The notes under the pieces: generated by a model
What the model saw: the letters and a program-made list of their open reading frames with translations, nothing else
The model's database searches: none
Told to the model about the DNA's origin: nothing
DNA from: an uncultured Paracoccus sp.
Lineage (GTDB): Bacteria > Pseudomonadota > Alphaproteobacteria > Rhodobacterales > Rhodobacteraceae
Direction of reading: 5' to 3'
NCBI RefSeq assembly: GCF_947487305.1
Contig: NZ_CANKWH010000018.1
Location: forward strand, 1 to 58,792
DNA: 58,792 nt
Shown: in pieces, positions 50,453 to 58,715 of the stretch
Position numbering within the stretch: position 1 is the first letter of the stretch
How the letters are laid out: every line of letters begins with the position of its first letter
Made by a program: the position numbers and the translations under genes

Positions 50453-52384
50453 TCAGGCCTGCTTGCCCTTGAACTCGGAAATGCCCAGCACCTCCAGCAC
50501 CTTGGCGACGATATGCGGCGCGTTCAGCGCCGAGGTGTCATACATCGCCATGGGCGCGTCCTGATCGACGAATGCGTCGGGCAGCACCATCGAGCGGAAT
50601 TTCAGCCCGCGATCAAACACGCCCTCATCGGCCAGAAGCTGGGCCACATGGCTGCCAAAGCCGCCGACCACGCCTTCCTCGATCGTGATCAGCGCCTCGT
50701 GTTCTGCGGCCAGTTTCAGGATCATCTCGCGGTCCAGCGGCTTGGCGAAGCGGGCATCGGCAACGGTGGGGGTGATGCCGCGCGCCGCCAGCGCCTCGCG
50801 CGCCGCGAGCACCGCGGCAAGCCGGGTACCGAAGGACAGGATGGCGACGCCACGGCCGGGCGCAACGATGCGGCCCTTGCCGATCTCCAGCACGCGGCCG
50901 TGTTCGGGCAGGTCCACCCCCACGCCCTCGCCCCGCGGGAAGCGGAAGGCGATCGGGCCGCTGTCATGAGCGGCGGCGGTGGCGACCATGTCGACCAGTT
51001 CGGCCTCGTCGGCGGCGGCCATGACCACGAAACCCGGCAGGTTCGCCAGGAAGGCGATGTCATAGGCCCCGGCATGGGTCGGACCGTCCTGACCGACCAG
51101 ACCGGCGCGGTCGATGGCAAAGCGCACGGGCAGGTTCTGCACCGCAACGTCATGGACGATCTGGTCATAGCCGCGCTGAAGGAAGGTCGAATAGAGGGTG
51201 CAGAAGGGCTTCATCCCGCCCGCCGCCAGCCCGGCGGCGAAGGTGACGGCGTGTTGCTCGGCGATGCCCACGTCAAAGCAGCGGCGCGGGAAGGTCTGGG
51301 CGAATTTCTTCAGCCCGGTGCCATCCGGCATGGCGGCGGTGATCGCCACGATCTTGTCGTCGCGGCTGGCCTGATCGACCAGCGCATCGGCAAAGACGGC
51401 GGTATAGCTGGGCGCGTTCGACTTGGCCTTGGCCTGCACCCCGGTCAGCACGTCGAACTTGCCGGTCGCGTGGCCCTTGTCGGCGGCGCTTTCGGCCGGG
51501 CCGTAGCCCTTGCCCTTCTTCGTCACCGCATGGATCAGCACCGGCCCCTTGGCCCGGGTCTTCAGCGTCCGCAGCAGCGGCAGAAGCTGGTCCAGATCAT
51601 GGCCATCGACCGGGCCGATATAAGAAAAGCCCAGGTTCTCGAACAGCGTCCCGCCGACGGTCATGCCCTTCAGCATTTCCTTGGCCCGCCGCGCGCCCTC
51701 CTGGAAGGGCGGCGGCAGGAAGCCGACGGCGCCCTTGGCCACGGCCTTCAGCTCGTGGAACGGGCCCTCGGAATAGAGTTTGGTGAGATAAGAGGACATG
51801 GCACCCACCGGTGGCGCGATGGACATTTCGTTGTCGTTCAGGATGACGAACAGCCGCTTGCCCAGATCGCCAGCGTTGTTCAGCGCCTCATAGGCCATGC
51901 CAGCGCTCATCGCGCCGTCGCCGATCACCGCGATCGCATCGCCCGGATCGCCGCCCAGCTCGCGCGCCATGGCAAACCCCAGCGCCGCCGAGATCGAGGT
52001 CGAGCTGTGGCCCGCGCCGAAAGGGTCATAGGGGCTTTCGGCGCGCTTGGTGAATCCCGACAGCCCGCCGCCCATGCGCAGGCTGCGGATGCGGTCGCGC
52101 CGGCCGGTCAAGATCTTGTGAGGATAGCACTGATGGCCGACATCCCAGATGATCTTGTCGCGCGGCGTGTCGAATACTGCGTGCAGCGCCACGGTCAGTT
52201 CCACCACGCCCAGACCCGCGCCCAGATGTCCGCCGGTGACGGAGACCGCGCTGATCGTCTCGGCCCGAAGCTCGTCGGCCAGTTGCCGCAGTTCGGCATC
52301 GCTCAACGATTTCAGGTCGGAGGGCAGGGTCACGCGGTCCAGAACAGGCGTCGCGGGCCGGTCGTTTCCGTGGGTCGGGGTCAT
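50453..52384 (-). CDS. dxs: 1-deoxy-D-xylulose-5-phosphate synthase
   Basis: The 643-residue enzyme has HQCYPHKILTGRRD, the thiamine-diphosphate motif GDGAMSAGMAYEALNNAG with NDNEMSI, and the transketolase-like middle and C-terminal domains (AEQHAVTFAAGLA, YSTFLQRGYDQIVHDVA). It makes DXP from pyruvate and glyceraldehyde 3-phosphate, the first step of the MEP isoprenoid pathway. AGGAGGGG precedes ATG 52384. It lies 51 nt below ispA, forming an isoprenoid block. Confidence 0.96.
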   Translation of the reverse strand: MTPTHGNDRPATPVLDRVTLPSDLKSLSDAELRQLADELRAETISAVSVTGGHLGAGLGVVELTVALHAVFDTPRDKIIWDVGHQCYPHKILTGRRDRIRSLRMGGGLSGFTKRAESPYDPFGAGHSSTSISAALGFAMARELGGDPGDAIAVIGDGAMSAGMAYEALNNAGDLGKRLFVILNDNEMSIAPPVGAMSSYLTKLYSEGPFHELKAVAKGAVGFLPPPFQEGARRAKEMLKGMTVGGTLFENLGFSYIGPVDGHDLDQLLPLLRTLKTRAKGPVLIHAVTKKGKGYGPAESAADKGHATGKFDVLTGVQAKAKSNAPSYTAVFADALVDQASRDDKIVAITAAMPDGTGLKKFAQTFPRRCFDVGIAEQHAVTFAAGLAAGGMKPFCTLYSTFLQRGYDQIVHDVAVQNLPVRFAIDRAGLVGQDGPTHAGAYDIAFLANLPGFVVMAAADEAELVDMVATAAAHDSGPIAFRFPRGEGVGVDLPEHGRVLEIGKGRIVAPGRGVAILSFGTRLAAVLAAREALAARGITPTVADARFAKPLDREMILKLAAEHEALITIEEGVVGGFGSHVAQLLADEGVFDRGLKFRSMVLPDAFVDQDAPMAMYDTSALNAPHIVAKVLEVLGISEFKGKQA

Positions 52385-52435
52385 GGCTGTCCCCTCCTCG
52401 GGGCAATCGGGCTGGGCAATCGGGCTTGGCGGCGG

Positions 52436-53299
52436 TCAGGTGTCGCGTTCGATAACGAAACGCGCAAGCTCGCGCAAGTTTCCGGCCGCCTCGCCATAGG
52501 GCTCCAGCGCGGCCTCGGCCCGGTGAACCAGCTTGCCGGCCTTGGTCTGCGCGCCCTCGAGCCCCAGAAGCGAGACGAAGGTGGCCTTGCCGGCCTCTTC
52601 GTCCTTGCCCACGCGCTTGCCGGTCGCGACCTCATCGCCGGTCACGTCAAGGATGTCATCGGCGATCTGGAAGGCCAGCCCCAGATTGCGGGCATAGTCG
52701 CGCAGCGGCTCGGGATCGGCGCCGGCGATGATCGCGCCCGCGACCGCCGAGAATTCGATCAGCGCGCCGGTCTTTGCCTCCTGAATGCGTGTCACCTGCG
52801 TCACGTCGGGCTCGTCAACGGCAGTTTCGGCGGCGATGTCCAGCGCCTGCCCCCAGACCATGCCCTGCGCGCCAACCGCGCGGGCAAACTCGGCGATCAG
52901 AGCCACCCGCGCCTCGGGTGAACCGATGACCTCGCCGGTCAGCAGCTGGAAGGCCAGCGTCTGCAGCGCGTCGCCGGCGAGGATCGCGGTGGCCTCGGAC
53001 CACTGGATATGCACCGTGGGCATGCCCCGGCGCAGATCGTCGTCATCCATCGCCGGCAGGTCGTCATGGACAAGGCTATAGGCGTGCAGCGCCTCGGCGG
53101 CGGCGGCGACCGGCAGGGCGGCCTCGTCGCTGACGCCGTTCAGCCGCGCCGATTCCATCACCAGAAAGGCCCGGACCCGCTTGCCGCCAAGCGTGGCATA
53201 GCGCATCGCATCGGCCAGTTCGCCGCGCGGCAGGCGGGCGATGGCCTCGTCCAGCGCCGCGCCGACCATGGTCTTCACGGCCTCGAGCCGTTCCTGCAT
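52436..53299 (-). CDS. ispA: Polyprenyl (farnesyl/geranylgeranyl) diphosphate synthase
   Basis: The 287-residue trans-prenyltransferase has the first Asp-rich motif in HDDLPAMDDDDLRRG (about 79-92) and the second in FQIADDILDVTGD. A loop GGKRVRAFLV matches the FPP/GGPP synthase start. Chain length (C15 or C20) cannot be decided reliably. It starts immediately after the xseB stop and precedes dxs. The symbol follows the usual operon naming. Confidence 0.9.
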   Translation of the reverse strand: MQERLEAVKTMVGAALDEAIARLPRGELADAMRYATLGGKRVRAFLVMESARLNGVSDEAALPVAAAAEALHAYSLVHDDLPAMDDDDLRRGMPTVHIQWSEATAILAGDALQTLAFQLLTGEVIGSPEARVALIAEFARAVGAQGMVWGQALDIAAETAVDEPDVTQVTRIQEAKTGALIEFSAVAGAIIAGADPEPLRDYARNLGLAFQIADDILDVTGDEVATGKRVGKDEEAGKATFVSLLGLEGAQTKAGKLVHRAEAALEPYGEAAGNLRELARFVIERDT

Positions 53300-53539
53300 T
53301 TACAGGCCCTCGGCGGGCGTGGTGCCGGCGGGCGAGCCATCGGCGGCAAGGGTGATCTTCTCGACCCGCTCTTCCGCCTCGCGCAGCCGCGCCTCGCAAT
53401 GGGCGCGCAGCTTGGCCCCGCGCTCGTAGAGGCTGATCGATTCGTCCAGCGTGGCATCGCCGGTTTCCAGCTTCGAGACCGTTGCTTCCAGTTCCTTCAT
53501 CGCCTGTTCGAAACTCAGGCTGCTGACATCATCGCTCAT
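53300..53539 (-). CDS. xseB: Exodeoxyribonuclease VII small subunit
   Basis: The 79-residue product has SFEQAMKELEATVSKLETGD and LDESISLYERGAKLRAHCEA, the hallmark of XseB. It forms exonuclease VII with XseA, which is elsewhere. The stop TAA is directly before the ispA ATG, and the start overlaps the histone-deacetylase-like gene by 4 nt. The arrangement xseB-ispA-dxs is widespread. Confidence 0.94.
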   Translation of the reverse strand: MSDDVSSLSFEQAMKELEATVSKLETGDATLDESISLYERGAKLRAHCEARLREAEERVEKITLAADGSPAGTTPAEGL

Positions 53540-54456
53540 CCGGCGGTCTCCATTAGTTCGATCACATGGGCGCGCGCGCTGCGGCCCAGAGCGGCGAGAT
53601 CATAGCCACCTTCGAGGCTGCTGACCACCGGGGCGCCCGAGACCGCCGCCGCGTCGCAGATGGCGCGGGTGATGGCGGCGAAATCCTGATCCTGCCAGTC
53701 AAGCTGCGCCAGCGGATCATCGGCATGGGCGTCAAAGCCCGCCGAGATCAGCACCAGCTGCGGCTTCCAGCCGATCATCCGGTCAAGAATGCGCCCCCAG
53801 GCCGCGCGCGCCACCGCCCCGTCGCTGCCCGGGCGCAGTGGCACGTTCATGATCTGACCGAAATCGCCGGTCTCATCCGCCGCGCCGGTGCCGGGATAGA
53901 GCGGCATCTGGTGGGTCGAGGCAAAGAAGGCGCGCTTCTCGGACCAGAGCAGGTCCTGCGTGCCATTGCCGTGATGCACGTCGAAATCCAGCACCGCCAC
54001 GCGGTCCAGCCGGTGATGATCCAGCGCCCGTTTCGCCGCGATGGCGACAGTGCCGAAGAAGCAGAACCCCATCGCCGTCTCGCGCTCGGCATGGTGGCCG
54101 GGCGGTCGCATGGCGACAAAGGCGCTGTGCGCCTTGCCGGTCAGCACCGCATCGACGGCATCGGTGGCCCCGCCCACGGCGCGCAAAGCGGCATCCCAGC
54201 TGCCCGGCGCGGCATGGGTGTCGCCGTCCAGCATCTGCCAGCCCTCGGTCGGGATCGAGCCCCGGATGCGGTCGACATAGGATTGCGGATGGCAGCGCAG
54301 CAATTCGGCCTGATCGGCCAGGGGCGCCTCGTGCCAGTCAAGCGGCAGGTCCGCCAGCGCGTCCAGCACCGAGCGCCGCCGGGGAACCTGCTCGGGATGG
54401 CCGGGCGGGGTGACATGCCGGTCGGCATCGGGATGGGTGTAAACGCGCGTGGTCAT
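53536..54456 (-). CDS. Histone deacetylase family (AcuC/HDAC-like) amidohydrolase
   Basis: The 306-residue product has the zinc-hydrolase blocks MRPPGHHAE, LDFDVHHGNGTQDLLW and SAGFDAHADDPLAQL, with paired His and Asp ligands as in bacterial deacetylases. It could remove acyl groups from lysines or polyamines; the target is unknown. ATG at 54456 is preferred to GTG at 54465. It is coupled by overlap to xseB. Confidence 0.9.
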   Translation of the reverse strand: MTTRVYTHPDADRHVTPPGHPEQVPRRRSVLDALADLPLDWHEAPLADQAELLRCHPQSYVDRIRGSIPTEGWQMLDGDTHAAPGSWDAALRAVGGATDAVDAVLTGKAHSAFVAMRPPGHHAERETAMGFCFFGTVAIAAKRALDHHRLDRVAVLDFDVHHGNGTQDLLWSEKRAFFASTHQMPLYPGTGAADETGDFGQIMNVPLRPGSDGAVARAAWGRILDRMIGWKPQLVLISAGFDAHADDPLAQLDWQDQDFAAITRAICDAAAVSGAPVVSSLEGGYDLAALGRSARAHVIELMETAG

Positions 54457-54520
54457 GGCCAGCACGCTAGGACGGCTGCCGGGTCAGGGCAATGTGAAAC
54501 AAGGCCGCGTGGCATGGGGC

Positions 54521-55354
54521 TTAACCCTTGGGTTTCGGCGCCTCGTCGGCAAAGAGGTGTTCTGGCCCCGGAAAGCGCCGGGCGCGCACATCGCCGGCAT
54601 ATTCTGCAATCGCCTCGCCCGCGGCCTGCCCCAGTTCGGCATAGCGGCGCACGAATTTCGGGCGGAAATCCGAGAAGAGGCCCAGCATGTCGTCGATGAC
54701 CAGGATCTGCCCGTCGCAACCGGCCGAGGCGCCGATGCCGATGGTCGGAATGGCGATCTCGGCGGTGATCCGGTCCGAGAGGCTTGCCGGCAGCTTTTCC
54801 AGCACCACGGCAAAGGCCCCGGCGTCCGTCACGGCCTTGGCATCGTCCAGCACCTTCTGCGCCGCTGCGCCGCGCCCCTGCACCGAATAGCCGCCAAAGG
54901 CGTTCACCGCCTGCGGCGTCAGCCCGATATGGGCCATGACCGGAATGCCGCGCTGCGTCAGAAACTGGATGGTCGGCGCCATGCTTTGCCCGCCCTCCAG
55001 CTTAACCGCGCCTGCCCCGGTCTCCGCCAAGATGCGGACCGCGCTGGCAAAGGCCTTGTCCGGCCCGGCCTCGTAGCTGCCAAAGGGCATGTCGACAACG
55101 ACCAGCGCGTGCTGGCTGCCGCGCATGACCGCGCGGCCGTGATCGATCATCATCTGCAGGGTCACGGGCAGGGTCGAGTCAAAGCCATAGACCACCATGC
55201 CAAGCGAATCGCCGACCAGCAGCACATCGCAATGCGGATCGGCCAGCTTGGCAATGGGGGTGGTGTAGGCGGTCAGGCTGACGATCGGATCGCTGCCCTT
55301 GCGGGCGCGGATATCAACTGCGGTCAATCGCTTGATCGTGCCGGTAACGCTCAT
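54521..55354 (-). CDS. panB: 3-methyl-2-oxobutanoate hydroxymethyltransferase PanB
   Basis: The 277-residue TIM-barrel enzyme has SLTAYTTPIAKLAD, LLVGDSLGMVVYG (metal and substrate site), VKLEGG, VMAHIGLTPQAVNAFGGY and IPTIGIGAS. It makes ketopantoate for pantothenate and CoA. Start ATG 55354. panC is not next to it. The C-terminus ends in a charged APKPKG tail. Confidence 0.95.
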   Translation of the reverse strand: MSVTGTIKRLTAVDIRARKGSDPIVSLTAYTTPIAKLADPHCDVLLVGDSLGMVVYGFDSTLPVTLQMMIDHGRAVMRGSQHALVVVDMPFGSYEAGPDKAFASAVRILAETGAGAVKLEGGQSMAPTIQFLTQRGIPVMAHIGLTPQAVNAFGGYSVQGRGAAAQKVLDDAKAVTDAGAFAVVLEKLPASLSDRITAEIAIPTIGIGASAGCDGQILVIDDMLGLFSDFRPKFVRRYAELGQAAGEAIAEYAGDVRARRFPGPEHLFADEAPKPKG

Positions 55355-55432
55355 CCCTGATCCCCCTTGCGCTCGCCGTGGTTCTAGCCGCTCGCCGGTC
55401 CGCGATCAACGCACCCGGCCCAAAGCCGGAGC

Positions 55433-56695
55433 CTATGGCCGCGCGGCCAGAAGCCGCGTGCCGTCATGCCCGGTGATGTTCAGCGTCATCAGCGAGCCTT
55501 CGGGCAGGCCCTCGGGCAAGGCGACTTCGGTGAATTGCTCGGTCCGGCCAAGCGCCGGGCCTTCGGTCAAGACCAGATGTTCGCGTCCGACCTGCGCCTC
55601 GAGATGGCGCAGCAGCGCGGCATCGCCTGCGGCGCGCAGCCGGGCGGCGCGGTCGCGGATGATCGGCCCCTTGACCGCCGGCATCCGCGCGGCGGGCGTG
55701 CCCTTTCGGGCGGAATAGGGAAAGACATGCAGGAAGGTCAGGCCGCACTCCTCGACCAGCTTCAGGCTGTTCTCGAACATGGCATCGGTTTCGGTCGGGA
55801 AACCGGCGATGATATCGGCGCCGAAGACCATGTCCGGGCGCAGCCGGCGCGCGTCCTCGCAGAAGCGGATGGCATCGTCTCGCAGGTGGCGGCGCTTCAT
55901 CCGCTTCAGGATCATGTCATCGCCCGCCTGCAGCGACAGGTGCAGATGCGGCATCAGGCGCGGCTCGCTGGCGATGGCCAGCATCAGGTTCTCGTCCGCC
56001 TCGATCGAATCGATCGAGCTGATCCGCAGCCGCGGCAGGTCGGGCACCAGCCGCAGGATGCGCATGACCAGATCGCCGAGGCGCGGCTGTCCCGGCAGAT
56101 CGGCACCCCAGCTGGTCAGGTCGACCCCGGTCAGCACCACCTCGTTGAAGCCCCGGTCACGCAGGCGCTGGATCTGTTCGACCACCACGCCGGCCGGAAC
56201 GCTGCGGGAATTGCCGCGGCCATAGGGGATGATGCAGAAGGTGCAGCGGTGATCGCAGCCGTTCTGGACCTGCACATAGGCGCGATGGCGACCGAAGCCG
56301 TCGATCAGGTGGCCGGCGGTTTCCTTGACCGACATGATGTCATCAACGCGGATCTTTTCGGTCTCGCCGATCCAGTTCGGGGCGCGCAGCCCGGTCCAGG
56401 TCTCGGGCTGCATCTTCTCGTGATTGCCGATGACGCGCGTGACCTCGGGCATGGCGGCAAAGGTCTCGGGCTCTGTCTGCGCCGCGCAGCCGGTGACGAT
56501 GACCGGCGCACCGGGATTCTCGCGCGCCAGACGACGAATCTCCTGCCGCGCCTTGCGCACGGCCTCGGCCGTAACCGCGCAGGTGTTCACGACGACCGCG
56601 CCCGAAAGCCCTGCCGCCTCGGCCATTTCGCGCATGGCCTCGGTCTCGTAGGCATTCAGCCGGCAGCCGAGCGTAGAGAAGACCGGCGCGCTCAT
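55433..56695 (-). CDS. mtaB: tRNA t6A37 methylthiotransferase MtaB
   Basis: The 420-residue radical-SAM enzyme has N-terminal Fe-S Cys11, Cys39 and Cys70, and the SAM cluster CDHRCTFC (Cys147, 151, 154). A TRAM-like C-terminal segment follows. It converts t6A to ms2t6A at tRNA position 37. The family-specific N-terminus is FSTLGCRLNAYE. The start overlaps the dapF stop by 4 nt; the dapF-mtaB pair is typical of alphaproteobacteria. Confidence 0.94.
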   Translation of the reverse strand: MSAPVFSTLGCRLNAYETEAMREMAEAAGLSGAVVVNTCAVTAEAVRKARQEIRRLARENPGAPVIVTGCAAQTEPETFAAMPEVTRVIGNHEKMQPETWTGLRAPNWIGETEKIRVDDIMSVKETAGHLIDGFGRHRAYVQVQNGCDHRCTFCIIPYGRGNSRSVPAGVVVEQIQRLRDRGFNEVVLTGVDLTSWGADLPGQPRLGDLVMRILRLVPDLPRLRISSIDSIEADENLMLAIASEPRLMPHLHLSLQAGDDMILKRMKRRHLRDDAIRFCEDARRLRPDMVFGADIIAGFPTETDAMFENSLKLVEECGLTFLHVFPYSARKGTPAARMPAVKGPIIRDRAARLRAAGDAALLRHLEAQVGREHLVLTEGPALGRTEQFTEVALPEGLPEGSLMTLNITGHDGTRLLAARP

Positions 56696-57522
56696 CCGGC
56701 CAGCCATTCGGGGGTGAAGACGCCGGAAAAGACATGCGCCGTCGGCGCCTCCATCCAGACGCCATCCTCGCGCCAGTCGATCATCAGCACGCCGCCGGGG
56801 ACATTCACCTTGACCCGCCGACCGGTCAGCCCGCGCCGCGCCGCAGCCACCGCCGCCGCGCAGGAGCAGGAACCCGAGGCCAGCGTCGGCCCGGTGCCAC
56901 GCTCCCAGATGCGCAGCAGGATCTCGTCGGGCGAGAGCACCTGAACGACCTCGACATTTGTGCGTTCGGGGTAAAGCGGGTGATGTTCGTATTCCGCGCC
57001 GAATCGCGGCAGGTCGATGGCGGCGGCATCGGGAACGAAGAACGTGATATGCGGATTGCCCATGCCGGTGGCGACCGGATCGCCCGGAATCGGCAGATGG
57101 TCGATATCGACATCTTCCGCCAAGGGAATCGCCCGCCAGTCCAGCACCGGCTGACCCATGTTCACACGCGTGAGACCATTGCCGGCATCCTCGGCCAAGA
57201 GGATCGCGTGATCGGTGCGCAGCGACAGCCCGTCTCGGCCGGTTTCGTCCATCACATGCCGCGCGATGCAGCGGGTCGCATTGCCACAGGCGGCGCTGAC
57301 CGAGCCATCGGCATTCCAAAAGCGCAGCCGGACATCGGCCTGATCGTCCATCTGGATGGTCGCCAGCTGGTCGAAACCCACGCCGCGATTGCGGTCCGCG
57401 ATGCGCGCAATCACCTCTGCCGCCGGTGCTTCGCCGCCCCCGCGCAGATCGATCACCACGAAATCATTGCCCAGCCCGTGCATCTTCATGAAAGGCAGGG
57501 CATCGCCGGAATATGTGTTCAT
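56692..57522 (-). CDS. dapF: Diaminopimelate epimerase DapF
   Basis: The 276-residue enzyme has MKMHGLGNDFVVID, the first catalytic Cys79 in ACGNATRC, and the second catalytic Cys in ASGSCSCAAAV near 220. It interconverts LL- and meso-diaminopimelate for lysine and peptidoglycan. ATG at 57522 is the clear start. It is divergent from tRNA-Lys. Confidence 0.95.
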   Translation of the reverse strand: MNTYSGDALPFMKMHGLGNDFVVIDLRGGGEAPAAEVIARIADRNRGVGFDQLATIQMDDQADVRLRFWNADGSVSAACGNATRCIARHVMDETGRDGLSLRTDHAILLAEDAGNGLTRVNMGQPVLDWRAIPLAEDVDIDHLPIPGDPVATGMGNPHITFFVPDAAAIDLPRFGAEYEHHPLYPERTNVEVVQVLSPDEILLRIWERGTGPTLASGSCSCAAAVAAARRGLTGRRVKVNVPGGVLMIDWREDGVWMEAPTAHVFSGVFTPEWLAG

Positions 57523-57577
57523 GACCGAGCATATAGGCCCCCGATGAAGATTCCGCCAGAGATGATGATTTTTCCGC

Positions 57578-57606
57578 TTGACGCTGCCCGACGCCCCTCC
57601 TAGTTA
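57578..57606 (+). promoter_or_regulatory. Promoter of tRNA-Lys
   Basis: TTGACG (57578-57583), exactly 17 nt, then TAGTTA (57601-57606) and a GC-rich discriminator. The tRNA begins 13 nt after the -10 box. This is the best sigma-70-like promoter in the window. Confidence 0.75.
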
Positions 57607-57619
57607 GGCGCCCTGTTGT

Positions 57620-57695
57620 GGGCCCATAGCTCAGTTGGTAGAGCAACTGACTTTTAATCAGTGGGTCACAGGTTCGAATCCTGTTGGGCTCACCA
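57620..57695 (+). tRNA. tRNA-Lys (anticodon UUU)
   Basis: The 76-nt sequence folds into a full cloverleaf. Acceptor GGGCCCA pairs with TGGGCTC (one G-U). D-arm GCTC/GAGC encloses AGTTGGTA. Anticodon stem ACTGA/TCAGT has loop CTTTTAA with TTT at 57653-57655. T-arm is ACAGG-TTCGAAT-CCTGT. The 3' CCA is encoded (57693-57695). It lies immediately left of mobile DNA. Confidence 0.98.
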
Positions 57696-57705
57696 TTTTT
57701 TCCAA

Positions 57706-57761
57706 GTGTCGTGCGACACCTAAGTTGGCCATTTGGGACAGCTTTTTGTCCATTTGCGACA
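57706..57761. repeat. Palindromes and a direct repeat just downstream of tRNA-Lys
   Basis: GTGTCG-TG-CGACAC (57706-57719) is a perfect 14-nt palindrome. GGACA/TGTCC (57736-57740, 57747-57751) forms a second small stem. TGCGACA is directly repeated at 57712-57718 and 57755-57761. It may be a tRNA 3'-processing or terminator region, or a recombination site. Confidence 0.45.
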
Positions 57762-57769
57762 AAAATTCT

Positions 57770-57800
57770 GGGTCACGTCCGTCAAGGTGGTGTAATTTCC
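57770..57800. repeat. Candidate terminal region of the IS256-type element
   Basis: The stretch around GGTCACGTCCGTCAAGGTGG followed by TGTAATTTCC lies just past the transposase 3' end and resembles IS256-family terminal sequences as I recall them. The opposite end lies beyond the nested IS3 element, so the inverted repeat cannot be confirmed. Confidence 0.4.
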
Positions 57801-58346
57801 CAGATGGCCTGAGGTCATGATCAAGCGGCTTTCGTTGTGATGCTGAGAATGGGGTCGATTTCCTCCTTGTCGATCTGGGCGAAGGCCTCGACCATCATGT
57901 AGCGGCTGGCGGTCTGCCATTCGTCGTTCTGCTCGAACAGCACGGCACCGATCAGGCGCATGATGGAGGTCTCGTTCGGGAAGATCCCGGCGACATCGGC
58001 GCGGCGCTTGACCTCCTTGTTCAGGCGTTCGATCGGGTTCGTGCTGTGCAGCTTGGTGCGGTGCGGGCGTGGGAAGGACATGTAAGCCAGGACGTCGTGC
58101 TCGCTGGCGTCCATGAGGTCGGCCAGTTTCGGCCAACGCGGGCGCAGCTGCTCAGACACCTTGCGCCAGGTCTCGCCAGCATGGCCGCGGTCGGGTTGGT
58201 CGAAGGCCTGTCGGATCGCGGCCGCGACAACGGTGTGCCGGCCGCGCGAGACATGGGCCAGGGCGTTGCGCATCCAGTGAACGCGACAGCGCTGCCAAGT
58301 TGCCTCGAAGACCCGGGCGATGGCGGCCTTGAGGCCGGTATGTGTC

Positions 58347-58392
58347 GAGGCGGGGCACGAAACGGTCCGGGGGACCGTTTCGCCGCCGAGGG
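58347..58392. repeat. 46-nt palindromic insertion inside the transposase
   Basis: CGAAACGGTCC (58359-58369), loop GGG, GGACCGTTTCG (58373-58383) form a perfect 11-bp stem. CGAGG is present at both ends (58347-58351 and 58388-58392), as a target duplication might be. It separates two conserved transposase halves. Confidence 0.65.
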
Positions 58393-58650
58393 CTGATCAC
58401 CAGCCGGACCCCGCCGAGGCCACGCGCTTTCAGCGAGCGCAGGAACTCGGTCCAGAAGGTCTCCGCTTCGGAAGGACCGATGCCCAGGCCGATGATCTCG
58501 CGCCTCCCCTCGGTATTGGCGGCGACGGCGATTATCGCCGCGACCGGAACGATGCGCCCGCCTTGGCGGACCTTGAGATAGGTCGCATCCAGCCAGAGAT
58601 AGGGCCATTCGCCGGTCAGCGGCCGGTTCAGGAACTCGCCGACCCGCTCA

Positions 58651-58695
58651 TCATTCGCCATGGAGCTTGAACCAGTGGCGCGCCATGGCTCATTC
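58651..58695. repeat. Second small insertion with inverted ends and flanking direct repeats
   Basis: A 33-nt core (58657-58689) begins GCCATGG and ends CCATGGC. It is flanked by direct repeats TCATTC (58651-58656 and 58690-58695). It interrupts the transposase between KLCKE and DERVGEF and introduces a stop. Confidence 0.5.
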
Positions 58696-58715
58696 CTTGC
58701 AGAGCTTCGATACCG

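Larger units (their letters stand above)
57821..58715 (-). pseudogene. IS256 (Mutator) family transposase remnant
   Basis: Read leftward, the segment encodes two thirds of an IS256-type transposase in two frames. The upstream frame has VGEFLNRPLTGEWPYLWLDA, IIGLGIGPSEAETFW and GGVRLVIS. The downstream frame has GLKAAIARVFEATWQRCRVH, MRNALAHVSRGRHTVVAAAI, SFPRPHRTKLHSTNPIERLN and ends ILSITTKAA. The expected join VIS-D-THTGLK is broken by a 46-nt insert (net +43 relative to one codon), which shifts frame. The N-terminal part is cut by a second insertion carrying a stop and by an IS3-type element. The transposase is inactive as it stands. Confidence 0.85.

Noticed and set aside
50513..52921. 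802-residue frame antisense to dxs and ispA
   Set aside because: Shadow frame spanning two well-supported genes.
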